From: Datisca glomerata
Lineage: Eukaryota; Streptophyta; Magnoliopsida; Cucurbitales; Datiscaceae
Assembly: GCA_003255025.1 (NCBI GenBank)
Contig: QANY01012000.1
Span: 310,001 to 374,000 of the forward strand
Reading direction: 5' to 3'
DNA: 64,000 bases
Below, one piece after another: positions 34,527 to 45,617 of the stretch. Positions within the stretch are counted from its first letter, which is position 1. Every line of letters begins with the position of its first letter. The position numbers and the translations under genes are program-made. The notes below the pieces were generated by a model that saw only the letters and a program-made list of their open reading frames with translations, had not been told where the DNA came from and did no database searches.

Positions 34527-35700
34527 AGGTTCAGGGAAATCAGAAAGCTTGACAAGAACGAGTTCATCTTTCTTTACGAAAATGGAGCACTAGTATCGGT
34601 CGAATCTGTTGGAACTATTAAAATGTCATTCGATAATAGATTTATGATTTTATACGATGTTTATTGTTTCCTCATTTTTGGGAAAAACCTTATTTCAACA
34701 GCTAGTTTAATTGAGCAATGATTCAGTTTGAATTTCATTGATAAAGATATTGGTATTTTTAGAAATGATTGCTTAATCACTATTGTACATTTGATAAATA
34801 AACTATTTTATGTAAAACCAATAGTTCCAATGATATGTGACACTGAAGTAAATGCTAATTTAAAAAGGGATAGTAAAATGTTGAAGTCTGACTCAACCGA
34901 CCTAACCTATTTGTCGCATTTACATCTTGGCCACATTAGCTTGGACATGATTAAAAGACTTGCAAGAGATGGTCCATTACAAACTTGAAGTGTGGGATCA
35001 CTACCCACATGTGAATCCTATATAGAATGTAAAATTACCAATAGACCTTTTTTGTGAAGGGTGAAAGAGCCACTCAATTCCTCAAACTCGTACATATTCG
35101 ATGTATATGTGTCATTGAATATCCAAAAAAGAGGAGATTATGAATACTTTGTAACATTCACTGATGACTACTCATGTTTTGAACATGTTTATCTAATGCA
35201 CCAAAAGTTTAAAACCTTTGAAATGTTCAAAGAGTACAAGGCTATGGTCAAAAAGCAATTAGAGAAACAAATCAAAATGCTATGATCTGATCATAGTGGA
35301 GAGTACTTGTTAGGAGATTTTGAAGACTTTCTTAAGGAAGAATGTATTATTTCTCAGCTTACAACACCTGACACTCCAGAACAAAATAATGTGTTAGAGA
35401 GACAGAATCAAACTCTATTGGATAGGGTTAGATCCATGATGAGTTACTCATCCCTCCCAGATTCATTCTGCGGATAAGTTAGATCCATGATGAGTTACTT
35501 ATCTCTCCCAAATTCGTTCTGTGGATATGCCTTGGAAACAACATCATACATTCTGAACCAAGTTCCATCAAAGACGGTGTTTGGTACGCTATTTGAAAGA
35601 TGAAATGGACAAAAGTCATCTGTAAACCACCTTAGAATATGCGGATGCCCAGCACATGTTCTAAAACCAAAGACAGGCAAGTTGACCAGTCGATCAAAAT
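34527..35700 (+). pseudogene. copia-2 protease tail and integrase, broken
   Basis: 34728-34988 ends in the pre-integrase motif H-L-H-L-G-H-I-S-L-D-M-I-K-R-L. 35061-35285 carries R-G-D-Y-E-Y-F-V-T-F-T-D-D-Y-S-C (catalytic Asp region), followed after a stop by S-D-H-S-G-E-Y and, near 35381-35425, E-Q-N-N-V-L-E-R-Q-N-Q-T-L-L-D with the catalytic Glu. A roughly 45-bp segment starting G-T-T-A-G-A-T-C-C-A-T-G-A-T-G-A is duplicated near 35427 and 35477. Not functional. Confidence 0.82.
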
Positions 35701-37500
35701 TATGCAAGTTTGTAGGATATCCAAAAGAAATGAAGGGGTATTTCTTTTATAGTCCGACTGACAAGAAAACATCTGTTAGCACAAATACATGTTTTCTTGA
35801 AGAAGACTATATAAGAAGTGTGAAGCCGAGAAACACTCTTGTGCTAAATGAATTATTGAGTGGGAGGACATCGATTCCTCAATCAGGAACTATTTCTTAT
35901 TCAATAATAGGAGAACCATAGCAGGAGTTAGAACGTATGGTGCCTCGACATAGTAGGAGGGTTATGAGACAGCCTGACAGGTACATGTAAGGATGAAAAT
36001 GTCTCATACTCACAGGCAATGGTTGGTCCTAAAGTAAATCTGTGACAAGAAGCCATGAACGTTGAGATACAATAGATTTACTCGAACGGAGTCTGAAAAC
36101 TCGTAGATCCTCCTATAGGGGTAAAACCCGTAGGGTGTAAAAAGAGAGGTCTGGATGAGAATATAGAGACATTCAAAGCTAGGCTAGTAGCCAAGAGCTA
36201 TACCTTCTAGCCGGCGGCCATTCTTAAATCCATCTAAATCACATTGTCCATTGCTGCTGCCCTCGATTGTGAAATCTGACGGATGGATGTTAAGACTACT
36301 TTTCTGAATGATAATCTTGAAGACCGCATTTATATAACTCAACCGAATGGGTTCACGGAGAAAGACCAAGAGGGTAAGGTTTGTGAACTACTAAAGTCCA
36401 TTTATGGACTTACGCAAGCATCTGGATCGTGGAATATCAGATTCAACGAAACTGTCAAGAACTTTAGTTTTGAGCAGTTAGCGGACGAACTCTGTGTGTA
36501 TAAGCTAACACACGAAAGAAATGTGGTTTCTCTGGTTTTGTACATGGATGATATTGTACTCATTGAGAATGATGTAAAAAAATTATTTGATGTCAAGATT
36601 TGGCTTGCAAAGCAATTTGATATGAAGGATCTTGGAGAAGCTACATTTGTCCTAGGTATTTAGATCTTTCGAGATCGGAAGAACAGATAATTAATACTAT
36701 CTCACGCATCTTATATTGATAATGTGATAAATCATTTCAGTATGCAAGACTCCAAGAAGGGATATCTTCCTTTCAAACATTGAGTCAGCCTCTTTAAGGA
36801 GCAGTCTCCCAAGACTCCTCAAGAATATGAAAACATGAGAAAGATTCTCTATGTCTCAGTTGTAGAAAGTCTCATGTATGCGATACTTAACACTAGGCCA
36901 GACATTTGCTACACAGTGGGCGTGGTGAGTTGTTTCCAATCTAATCATGGACTCGAGGATTGGAATGCAGTCAAACATATCCTTAAATATCTTAGGAGAA
37001 CAAAGAAATACATGCTTGTGTATTCAGGTACTGGCCTGAATATGACTTGGTATACTCATTAGGACTTTCATGTAGACAAGGATTCTATGGGGTCCACTTC
37101 AAGATCGGTGTTCATCCTAAACTGTGGAGCAGCTGTATGGAGAAGCATCAAACAATCTTGCATTGCTGATTCTACCATAGAAGCTGAGTTCTGGTAGCTT
37201 GTGAAGTTACTAAAGAGGTTATCTGGCTTAGAAAGTTCTTGAAGACTTTAGAAATTGTTCCAGAAGTGGACAAGCCCACGACACTTTATTGCGATAACAG
37301 TAGAGCTGTAGCGAATTTGAAGTAACCAAGGAGACACAAAAGATCCAAACAATAGAGCGTAAGTATCACCTGATTAGAGAGCTTGTTCAGCGTGGAGATG
37401 TAGTAACACATATAATATCGACGGTCAACAACCTGATAAATCTATTCACGAAGACTTTAAGCAGTATAGTCTTTGGCAATCATCTGAAGGGCATGGGGAT
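35701..37500 (+). pseudogene. copia-2 reverse transcriptase and RNase H, broken
   Basis: 36283-36663 is a 126-codon open stretch with M-D-V-K-T-T-F-L-N-D, K-V-C-E-L-L-K-S-I-Y-G-L-T-Q-A-S, the catalytic box Y-M-D-D-I (Met in place of the usual Val) and K-D-L-G-E-A-T-F-V-L-G-I. 36835-37062 continues with R-P-D-I-C-Y-T-V-G-V-V-S. The RNase H portion (W-R-S-I-K-Q-S-C-I-A-D-S-T and later F-T-K-T-L) runs to about 37490. Stops separate the parts. Confidence 0.85.
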
Positions 37501-37539
37501 ACGAGATTGTACACGCCTATTTTAGTCCAAGTGAAAGAT

Positions 37540-39241
37540 TTTTGGAATTATGCCCATAAAGTAGGGTGTAATAAATATTTGTGATTATTTAATTATTTCT
37601 CTGAAATTTTGTATTACTAAATTTAATGAATGAATGCAAGTTTTTTCTATTAATTAAAGTGTGTTTATAATTTACTCAAGTCCTGGAACTATTGTCAATG
37701 TAAGAAGAGTAAAGACTGAGGGGTCTTCTAGACAAACTCTTCTGAAATAGTTCAAAATGTTATTCGCAGTCTTAGGATCGACTGGGCAATCGAGTCTGAT
37801 TACGACTGTTAGGTTGAACCAAAAGATGTGGGTCTTAGGGCATGCAAGTTGAGACTCTAACGGTTGACCTATAAATATTGTGAAACATGTTGAATAGACC
37901 AATAACAAATTAGTTTAGAACAAAGCCGTTTATCTAGCTCTAAATCTAATTATTACATCTATAAGGGTATTTTTGTAATTATATTAATCCTGAGTTGAAT
38001 ACGAAACTTGCTTAGTTAGTTATAATATTTGATATGCCAAAGGAGTTAGTTTGAATTACTGGACAATACATCGGCTGTTGGGATCGTGATTCAACTACCT
38101 TGAAGTTGCGTGATTCACAGATATGAAAATCTGTGGCGAGATTGCAAATACAACATGATCACCTTATACTTTATTGATGAGTATGTGAATAAATTAACTT
38201 GGCCAAATATTCGATGAAATGTATCATTGAATAAGATATGGTGAACTGTACGAGACAATTAATTGTTATGTCTTTCTTATTCACATTCAACAAATGAGTT
38301 ACAAAAATAATAACTAGATGGGTAAATGGTAATTTACATCCCGCGCATGTTACGGATATTCACGAAGGCCAATATATTATAATATTCTTTAGACCATAAA
38401 ATAAAAGAGTTTATTTACACTAACAAAAAATGCACCGCGCATGAATTGAGAGTTGATTCAGTATCGTACCTATAGTGAAGTCGTACGATATCATGATTAA
38501 ATATGTCAGAAATTTATAGAGATAAATTCACCAAATATTTGAGTCCTACAACTTTATTCATGTGGGTCCATTCGGTCTCATGAGTAGTTCATAAGGATAG
38601 GAATGAAAAACAACATCAGTTTGACCAAAAAACTTGTTTTGGATCAAAGTATATTTCCCGAACTCATACGTTGTCACTTAATTAGTGAAGAGTATGTAAT
38701 TAATGTTCAAATTAATTAATTGGTTATTTTCTAATTATTAAATAATTAGTAAATTAAAAAATAATAATTAATTGATGAAGATCAATTTAATTGATCAAGT
38801 TGGATTGATGAATTTGGGCACAACATTGACTTTAGGAAGATGTGTAATTTTCGGCAATAGAAAATATTAGGGGGTGAATTTTTGGTAATTTAACATAAAA
38901 GGGTATATGTGCAACTTTTGTAATTATTATATAAGGGATGTTAATAGGGTTGCATCTCTAACCCTAACACAGTGTGTAATTACACAGAACAAAGAAAATA
39001 CAGTTTCTCTCCCTCCCCATAGTTGCCGCCGAAATACACAGAGGAGAACGAAAAATCTGATTTTTCTTCTCCAGTTGTTTTAATAGCTCACACTCAATTC
39101 CTGATCAATATCTGATTGAGATATACTTCTGAATCTTACGAGTGGTTGTTGGTGTGAAGGCTGATTCGAGTTCTATAAAGAACAAAGAACGCAAAGACAA
39201 TCAATATATTTCCATCAAGTTAGAAATTCTCCGATACAACA
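37540..39241 (+). repeat. copia-2 3' LTR
   Basis: Second LTR copy, about 1.7 kb, preceded by a degraded polypurine tract (A-A-G-T-G-A-A-A-G-A). It ends near G-A-T-A-C-A-A-C-A at 39241. It keeps the segment near 39140-39200 that the 5' copy lacks. Confidence 0.78.
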
Positions 39242-39594
39242 TAAGATATAAATCGTTTCTACCTCTTGAATATGTCTAACTAAGTATGCATAATCGTAAG
39301 TATGATTTTAATATTTAATATGATTAAATGGTTGATGTGAATTTTTTTTTATTTTCCACCCAAAAGAATCGTTCGTAGTTCATTGATTTTTTTTTAAATT
39401 TTAAAACTCGATCCAAAACAATGATGATAAAATATACCCTGAAAATCATTTGCACCTGGAGCAATGAGAAGATCGATGTCAAAAGAATTTAGAAACAATC
39501 AATCCAGATAACATATTCTAGCTTAAAATAATCAGATCCTCAACTACCTATCAAATTCCTGTGAGTAATAATATTAAAATAATTAGATTTCTCT
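39242..39594. other. AT-rich DNA behind copia-2
   Basis: No gene or repeat recognised; in particular the missing half of the interrupted LINE is not visible here. Confidence 0.4.
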
Positions 39595-40320
39595 AAGGCT
39601 TGGTTCAAGCGATTATCTTTTGTTATCTTATTATAATTCTCTTGTAATTAAATTATCATATTTATTTGGAGTAATCCTTAAATAAGATTGTAATTATAAT
39701 CTGTATGCAATTCGAGTTTGCAATCTTTTGAGCCAACTGAATTATAGCGGAAAATAGAAAGCAATCCTAATTTACAATGCAATTACAATTCTAATATCAA
39801 ACAAAATTATTTTTCTGCCCTCATATGATATAAAGTAAAAGCCACTTCTTTCTCACACTTTCTCTCTTATGTTATTAATTTAATTAAAATTAACTTTATG
39901 AAAGTTTTGTTTAGCATTATTAATTTATTTAAATATTAATAAAAAGAATTAAAAATAATGGTAAAATTTCACGTAAAAATATTTTTCTCTTATTTGATTA
40001 ATTAAATTAATTTTTTTAAAATTTAGTCCAACATTGTTAATTTATTTAAATATTAATAAAAATCAATCGAAATTAATGTTAAAATTCCATGTCAAAATCT
40101 TTTTTCAGATAATATTTAACTAAAAGGCATTTAAGTAAGTTCTTGTTATCTACACAAATTACAACAAAGTTAACATATATCAAACATAGCAATTATAAAT
40201 TATCACTCATCAATTTATATATAACTATGCAAAGCCAAACTGACAATCATATTTTGCAAGTAATTGAATTGCACGTAACTAAATTGTGATGGTTATTTTA
40301 GATTGCGTGAACCAAACTGT
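39595..40320. repeat. candidate TIR element (MITE-like)
   Basis: Ends are inverted copies: G-G-C-T-T-G-G-T-T-C-A-A-G-C-G at 39597-39611 and the complement of A-G-T-T-T-G-G-T-T-C-A-C-G-C-A-A-T at 40302-40318. The roughly 700 bp between them are AT-rich and non-coding. T-T-G-G-T-T-C-type ends are frequent in plant hAT-like MITEs, but the superfamily is a guess and no target duplication was found. Confidence 0.45.
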
Positions 40321-40429
40321 CCGTACTAAGTAATTTATCAAAAGAATAAGATATTCTATCAAATTAATCAGCTATGCTATCAAAGATTCAAAGGTAATTA
40401 GATATTCCATCAAATTTTATTGAAGTAAA

Positions 40430-40700
40430 ATGCAACTCACAATCAGCGAAAGCTGCCTCCCAGACGGAGACAGACTGATAAGAGGGGGTGAAGGCGCAGA
40501 ACACAACAGTCAGCAAAGACTGGCTCGCAGACAGAGAATGAAGACGTCACATCATCAAACAACATCGTGAGTCTCAGCCTCGCATATCCTAGCCATTAGG
40601 GGAGAGGGGGACGAGGGTGGAATGGAGAGAGCTGCGCTGACAGTCAAGAAGGCAAAGAGAGACAAATAACTCATTAAGAGGTGGGTAGAGAAAAATTTGG
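40430..40700. other. GC-richer island, unidentified
   Basis: A short stretch of much higher G+C than its surroundings, with C-C-C-A-G-A-C-G-G-A-G-A-C-A-G-A-C and C-A-G-A-C-A-G-A-G-A-A motifs. On the minus strand it looks like a pyrimidine-rich leader with an ATG near 40597. No conserved protein can be read. It could be a captured promoter or leader fragment. Confidence 0.25.
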
Positions 40701-40809
40701 GGTAATTGGGAATAAAAAGGATGAGTTAAATTTGTAAAAAAAAACAGAGGTATATTTTAAAGAGAAAAGATTTAAAAATTTTATATTTCAGATTTGTTAG
40801 TGGGGTCTA

Positions 40810-43605
40810 TAGAGGAAAAATTCAGTTTTTGATAATCGGTCGTGAATTTTCTACATCATAATATAAAAATTTACAGAATAATTAAGAGAGAGAATGAGAA
40901 AATAAATATGCCACGATTTCCGTGGAAAACCGTTAAAAGGAAGAAAAATCACTGGAAAATTTTGATAATATTTTATTATGGAGAAATGGTTTACAAGGCT
41001 AATGGGTGTTGAAAGTTGTTCTCTCATATGTTGGAGTTACATCTTACCTTTGTTTAAATGTCTTCAATCGATTACATAGAATCTGATACAACTTATCTAA
41101 TTCTATTTGAAAATAGAATCAACAGAATATTTTCTGAGATCCAGCTTATCCCTTTTGGTATACTTCGTTCAAAGACCTAGCAAAATTTGGGGATCAAAAT
41201 CTGACTTCAAACTTTAAACGAAATCCGTTCTTAAATACTTAAGAAACTTTTAGCTCTCAGTTCTCTTGAGAATAACTATGTTCTTTTGTAAAATTTGTTC
41301 CCGAGGACAAGACTTTAATTTCTTTTTGATATACATGTTTCCTCAAGGACTTAGGTTCAAATAAAGAACCATGGTCTCGTTTTCATTCTAAGAGAAAGAA
41401 TTACGAACTGCCATTTTCTTTTGAGAGGAGGACTTAGGTTCAAATAAAGAACCATGACCCCATTTTTGTTATAAGAGAAGGGACTTACGGATTGTCATTT
41501 TTCAAGGACTTAGGTTCAAATAAAGAACCGTGACCTCGTTTGCATTTTTCACATTCTGGGAGAATGTCTCACGAACTGTCTGCTTCCAAAGACTTAGGTT
41601 TAAATAAAGAACCATGACCCCGTCTTCATTATGAGAGTAGGACGTATGAATTGTCCCTCCCAAGAACTTACGCCCTTAGTTCTTTTTAATAGTAGGATTT
41701 ATGAGCTGCCCCTCCCAAGGACTTACGCCCTTAGTTTCTTCTCAGAGTATGGCTTATGAATTGCCTCTCCCAATGACTGACGCTTTTAGTTTTTTCTGAG
41801 AGTAGGACTTATAAATTGTCCCTCCCAATGACTTACACCCTTAGTTCATTCTTAGAGTAGGACTTACGAATTGCCCATTCCAAGGACTCACGCCGTTAGT
41901 TCATTATGAGAGTAAGACTTATGAACTACCTCTCCCAAGAACTTACGCCATTAGTTCCTTTAGAGAATAAGACTTATGGACTGCCCCTCCCAATGACTTA
42001 CACCCTTAGCTCCTTTAGAGAAGAGGACTTATGAACTACCTAATCTCAATGACTCACGCCCTAATTTCCATTGTTGTTGAAGAAGAGAGAAAGTTGACTT
42101 CAAGTATTTGTCTTGTAAGCTGTCTGCATACTATCATACCATAAATTTTTATCAAAAGTTTGAATTCCATGAAATTCTTCGAAAAGTTGATTTTCATATG
42201 CTTCTGATGATATATAATTTGTCATGTAATTGGCTCTCAGTTGATACAGTTTAATTAACGAATTTGACCATTCTGCATAATATGCTTTCCGTGACTTTGG
42301 ATCGAAATCTCCAAATTGAATTTTGTGAAATTCTCCAATAAGTAGACTTTTGTATCTTTCCGATGTTGTAAGATTCACCGTATAGTTGGCTTCCATCAAA
42401 TACAGTTTAATTTCTGAAATTGATCGTTCTGTATATTCTACTTTCTCAAATAGCCTTAACAAAAATTATCTTTACTTTTGGTCGAGAATTCCAAATCAAG
42501 TTGTGCAAAATTTTTCAAGAAGTAGATATCCATAGTTTTCTAATGATATATTATCTGCTATGTAATAATATCAAAATTGTTACAGTTTAAAAATTAATTT
42601 TGAGCAACATTCATATATTGCCTTCCTGAATAGCACCAACGGGAGCTGTCATAACTTTTGATCAAGAGCTTCAAATTGATTTTCGTAAATTTCGTCACAA
42701 ATTTGATTTTCTTATATTTCAGTTGATATAAGATTTTTTGTTTAGTTGGCCCCAGTAAATGCAGTTTAATTTCCGAGTTTAAGATTCTGCATATTCTGCT
42801 TTCTCAAACAGCATTTACGAAAATCATCATAACTTTTTATTGTGAGCTCCAAAATCAATTCTGTAAAATTTCTCAAGAAGTAGACTTCAATATGTTTGTA
42901 ATAATATATAATTTTCCATGTGTAAGGCTCCCAATTCATACAGTATAATTTCCTAAATTTACTATTTTGCATAATCTTCGTTTCTGAACAGCATGTACTG
43001 AAACTATCATAACTTTTGATTGGGCGCTCCAAATTGAGTTCCGTAAAAATTTTCATGAAGTAGACTCTCGTATCTTTCTTATGGTATATGATTCACTATG
43101 TATTATGCCGCCAGTTAATATAATTTAATTTCTGAAATTGACAGTTCTGTATTATCTTCATTCTGATTAACTTGAATGAAAACTATTATAACTTTTACCC
43201 CGAAACTCCAAATTGAGTTTCACAAAATTCGTCAAGAAGCTAACTTATGTATCTTTCAAATGATGCATGATTTTCTATGTAACATTCTTTCTTTCAGTAC
43301 ATTTTAAAAGCTGAACCTGATTAATATGTAATGGGTTGTACGTCAAAGACCATCTTAGCTTTGAGTTCAATGTCGTTTGCAAGTTCTTAATTTCGTTGGC
43401 CGCTCCTCGCCAGTCATGTTTCCGCTTTTCTTTCATGCACCTTCATTCTTGGTTTCGGTTTGCGAAATTACTCTGCGAGTCATCATTTACGTTTCATTAC
43501 TCGTTCATTTCTTGTTTTCCCCTTTTCACTTCTGGTTCTGTTGCCATGTCGTTTCCGGTTTGGCTTCCAATTTGTTTCTGTCCAGTGTTGTACACGTTGC
43601 CATTT
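40810..43605 (-). mobile_element. gypsy-like family 2, truncated copy A
   Basis: 40820-41170 aligns with the LTRs of copy B, e.g. G-A-T-A-A-T-C-G-G-T-C-G-T-G-A-A-T-T and G-T-T-T-A-C-A-A-G-G-C-T-A-A-T-G. Downstream sequence shares the internal repeats of copy B: the G-A-C-T-T-A-G-G-T-T-C-A-A-A-T-A-A-A block (41345-41620), the A-C-T-T-A-C-G-C-C-C-T-T-A-G-T-T block (41660-42060) and a longer unit with T-C-A-T-A-A-C-T-T-T-T-G-A-T (42100-43320). 43480-43600 resembles 56930-57000 of copy B. No second LTR, gag or pol is present. The right end abuts the TRM-like fragment. Confidence 0.7.
41320..43320. repeat. internal tandem repeats of family 2, copy A
   Basis: Two repeat types in succession. The first, 41340-42060, has degenerate units of some 60-90 bp around G-G-A-C-T-T-A-G-G-T-T-C and later C-C-T-C-C-C-A-A-T-G-A-C-T-T-A. 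The second, 42100-43320, has longer units of roughly 180-230 bp, each including A-A-T-T-T-C-T-G-A-A-A-T-T-G-A, a T-C-A-T-A-A-C-T-T-T-T segment and G-T-A-G-A-C-T-T. Minus-strand open frames in it (42100-42462, 42766-43056) translate the repeats and show internally repeated peptides; I do not consider them genes. Confidence 0.65.
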
Positions 43606-44064
43606 TCAATGAACAGGAAAGCTCAATATCAGGGAAAGAGAGGTTCCTCCTAAAGGATCTTGAAGATTGCCCACGTTTAAGAACCTTACTTTCGCTTGCC
43701 TGCTTAAAGCTCTTAGACTTGGCCTTCTGTTGAAGCTTTTTTCAAACAATTGAGTATACCTTTCCATATACGCGTTTATTGAAGATATTCTTGTGATTGC
43801 ACGGACTCTATCATTGACACCATCAAACTCTTGATCAATGGTAATCTCCAAAATTTCAGGCATTTCTTTTTCTTTTCTGTCAGATTGAACATATGGTGAT
43901 ACTACTTTAACTGCATTCGAGTTATGACCCTTTTTGTTCTCCTTGAATGCATGCTTTATTTTCTTCTTAATCGCATTGAAACGGTTGATGATCAATTGAT
44001 TCCAACCCTGGTGCTTCGAATCTTGAGATGAATCCAAATAAGAAAAGCTGGTTTCTTGCTTCAA
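43606..44064 (-). pseudogene. TRM/DUF3741-DUF4378-like gene fragment
   Basis: A 152-codon open frame, unusually long for this DNA and free of stops. Motifs: W-N-Q-L-I-I-N-R-F-N-A-I-K-K-K-I-K-H-A-F near residues 21-40, and I-T-R-I-S-S-I-N-A-Y-M-E-R-Y-T-Q-L-F-E-K near residues 92-111, followed by S-F-N-R-R. Plant TRM17/TRM20-like proteins (TON1-recruiting-motif family) carry a similar pair, a basic R-F-K-x-L-K-Q-K-I-K-H-A helix and an R-T-S-S-L-x-x-S-L-D-R-Y-x-x-L-F-E segment. TRM proteins bring the TON1-TRM-PP2A complex to cortical microtubules. The start Met may be intronic (an acceptor-like G-A-A-G precedes Q-E-T-S). It looks like one internal exon without the rest, directly beside family 2 copy A. 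Confidence 0.45.
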
Positions 44065-44159
44065 TTCACAAAAAGTAAATTTGAACGTATGGTTAATGAT
44101 GAATCGTTAATTGTATGGTGACTTTTGGATTTAGGTTTTCTTCTTATTTTGAATATTAT

Positions 44160-44300
44160 GTTTGTAAATTTCCATACACAAGAAGACACGAGACAGATGC
44201 GGAGGAGAAGCGGAGTGTGATTGCTAGAGTGCATGGAATTGATGTCCTGATACCGTGTTGCCCTATCCCTGTGATGCGTCGTGAAAACCTTCATCCTATC
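44160..44300 (+). pseudogene. second TRM-like fragment, opposite strand
   Basis: On the plus strand, 44208-44243 reads K-R-S-V-I-A-R-V-H-G-I-D within a frame (44115-44330) continuing R-R-E-N-L-H. The family motif of DUF3741/TRM proteins is P-S-V-I-A-R-L-M-G-L-D, so this looks like the N-terminal signature of such a gene with L-M replaced by V-H. It lies less than 150 bp from the start of the minus-strand fragment and points the other way, so the two pieces cannot be one intact gene. Confidence 0.4.
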
Positions 44301-44334
44301 TTTTATATTTTATTTTTAAAGTTAATGTAATTTT

Positions 44335-45617
44335 AAAAGGTTAGTTATCCATTTTAACTCTATGAAAATTAAAATTAATTAATTGATTGTGTTTGACCCA
44401 GGTTTGATAAGTCATTAAATTATTTTTCGATTAATCAAATTCAACTAATTTTAAAAGGATAATTAATGAGATTATTTAATTTGAAAAATAGTTTTTCTTA
44501 TTTAAAAGAGTTTTGATCAAAACTTGAAGATTATGAAAAAAGCTTCTACCGGAGAATGAGCATTTTTTGAAAATATGTATTCATGACGCCCACTTTGTAA
44601 TTTTTTCTAATTTTTCAAAGATTGTAAATTTAGAAATACCATGTATTATTCGATCACATGCCATACATGAAACCTCACACAGTTTTATTTAATCATGCAT
44701 CTCATTTGTAGAAACATAATTTATTAGGATTGTCCGTTGTGGTTATATGGATTGCTTTGCGAAATCAATTGAATGGAAATTATTAAGTTTTAATTAGTTA
44801 AACTTGGTAATCACACCCCTCTAAATGCAATGCGTTTAGTTAGGCCTTTTAGGATAACCGACTTTAATTAAACCTATTTTATTAAAGTTAGATGAATGTA
44901 ATTGACTAATTATTCTAAGTTCACCTAAATTAGTCTTAGGCTTTTTGGAAGGTTAAATAAACTTAGGCCAATTAGAGTAGATTGATAATTAATTTTACAT
45001 TCATAGAATTATTGTAATTAGTAATTAATTTTGAATTAATTGACTAGTTAAGTAGAAATACATTTATTATGAAATAATGAGTGGGAGAATGTTGACATGT
45101 CAATATGACCTATGGTTTTCATTATTAGTACAACAACGTGAGATATGGTGAAGGCCTCGAGACGGCTTTGTTTTCGTCTCCCTAAAGAAGGTTTCGAACT
45201 ATATCAATATCAATGCTGGCTTCTTACGAAGATAGGACGACCGACCCTAAGGCAACATTTTCTAAATTAAGTCATGGATTCTGAAATAATAAGTTACACT
45301 CACAAAGTCACAATTAAGTTTTGAGTGGGTATTTGTGACTTGACCAAATAAACAGTACCTTATTATTAAAATAGAAAATATGATATATTTTAAGTTTTAA
45401 TTAATAAGAATGAGAATGTCTCATAGACAGTCTAAAATTAATATGACCGACCCTAAGACGGCATATTAATTATTGGGTTGGCTTATCGTGGATTAGTAAC
45501 TGTTAAGTTTATACTTTTGATAGGTTACATTCATGCATCACATTTACTTTTCAGTTTTTTTATATTTATTTCAATTATATTGAATGATGTATATTTTATT
45601 ATTTTAGTTTTAAATAT
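44335..45617 (+). other. leader region of copia-3, 5' LTR not found
   Basis: AT-rich sequence between the TRM-like fragments and the copia-3 gag. A block near 45520-45560 (T-T-A-C-A-T-T-C-A-T-G-C-A-T-C-A-C-A-T-T-T) resembles the stretch before copia-2 gag at about 33539-33565, which supports this being the element's 5' untranslated region. Nothing here matches the 3' LTR at 49212-51291, so the 5' LTR is deleted or was never included. Confidence 0.45.

Larger units (their letters stand above)
31433..39241 (+). mobile_element. Ty1/copia element of Angela type (copia-2), two LTRs, decayed
   Basis: Plus-strand element of about 7.8 kb. The 5' LTR begins T-G-T-T-G-G-A-A-T-T-A-T and the 3' LTR begins T-T-T-T-G-G-A-A-T-T-A-T-G-C-C-C (first G mutated). 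Angela/BARE-type elements start T-G-T-T-G-G-A-A-T-T-A-T-G-C-C-C and have LTRs of this size. Between them lie gag with a degraded zinc knuckle, protease, integrase, RT and RNase H in copia order, all frameshifted. No target-site duplication is evident (A-A-A-T-G left, T-A-A-G-A right). Confidence 0.87.

Noticed and set aside
42100..43056. Minus-strand frames of 120 and 96 codons that resemble each other
   Set aside because: They translate successive units of the family 2 tandem repeat. The similarity reflects repeat DNA, not a protein family.
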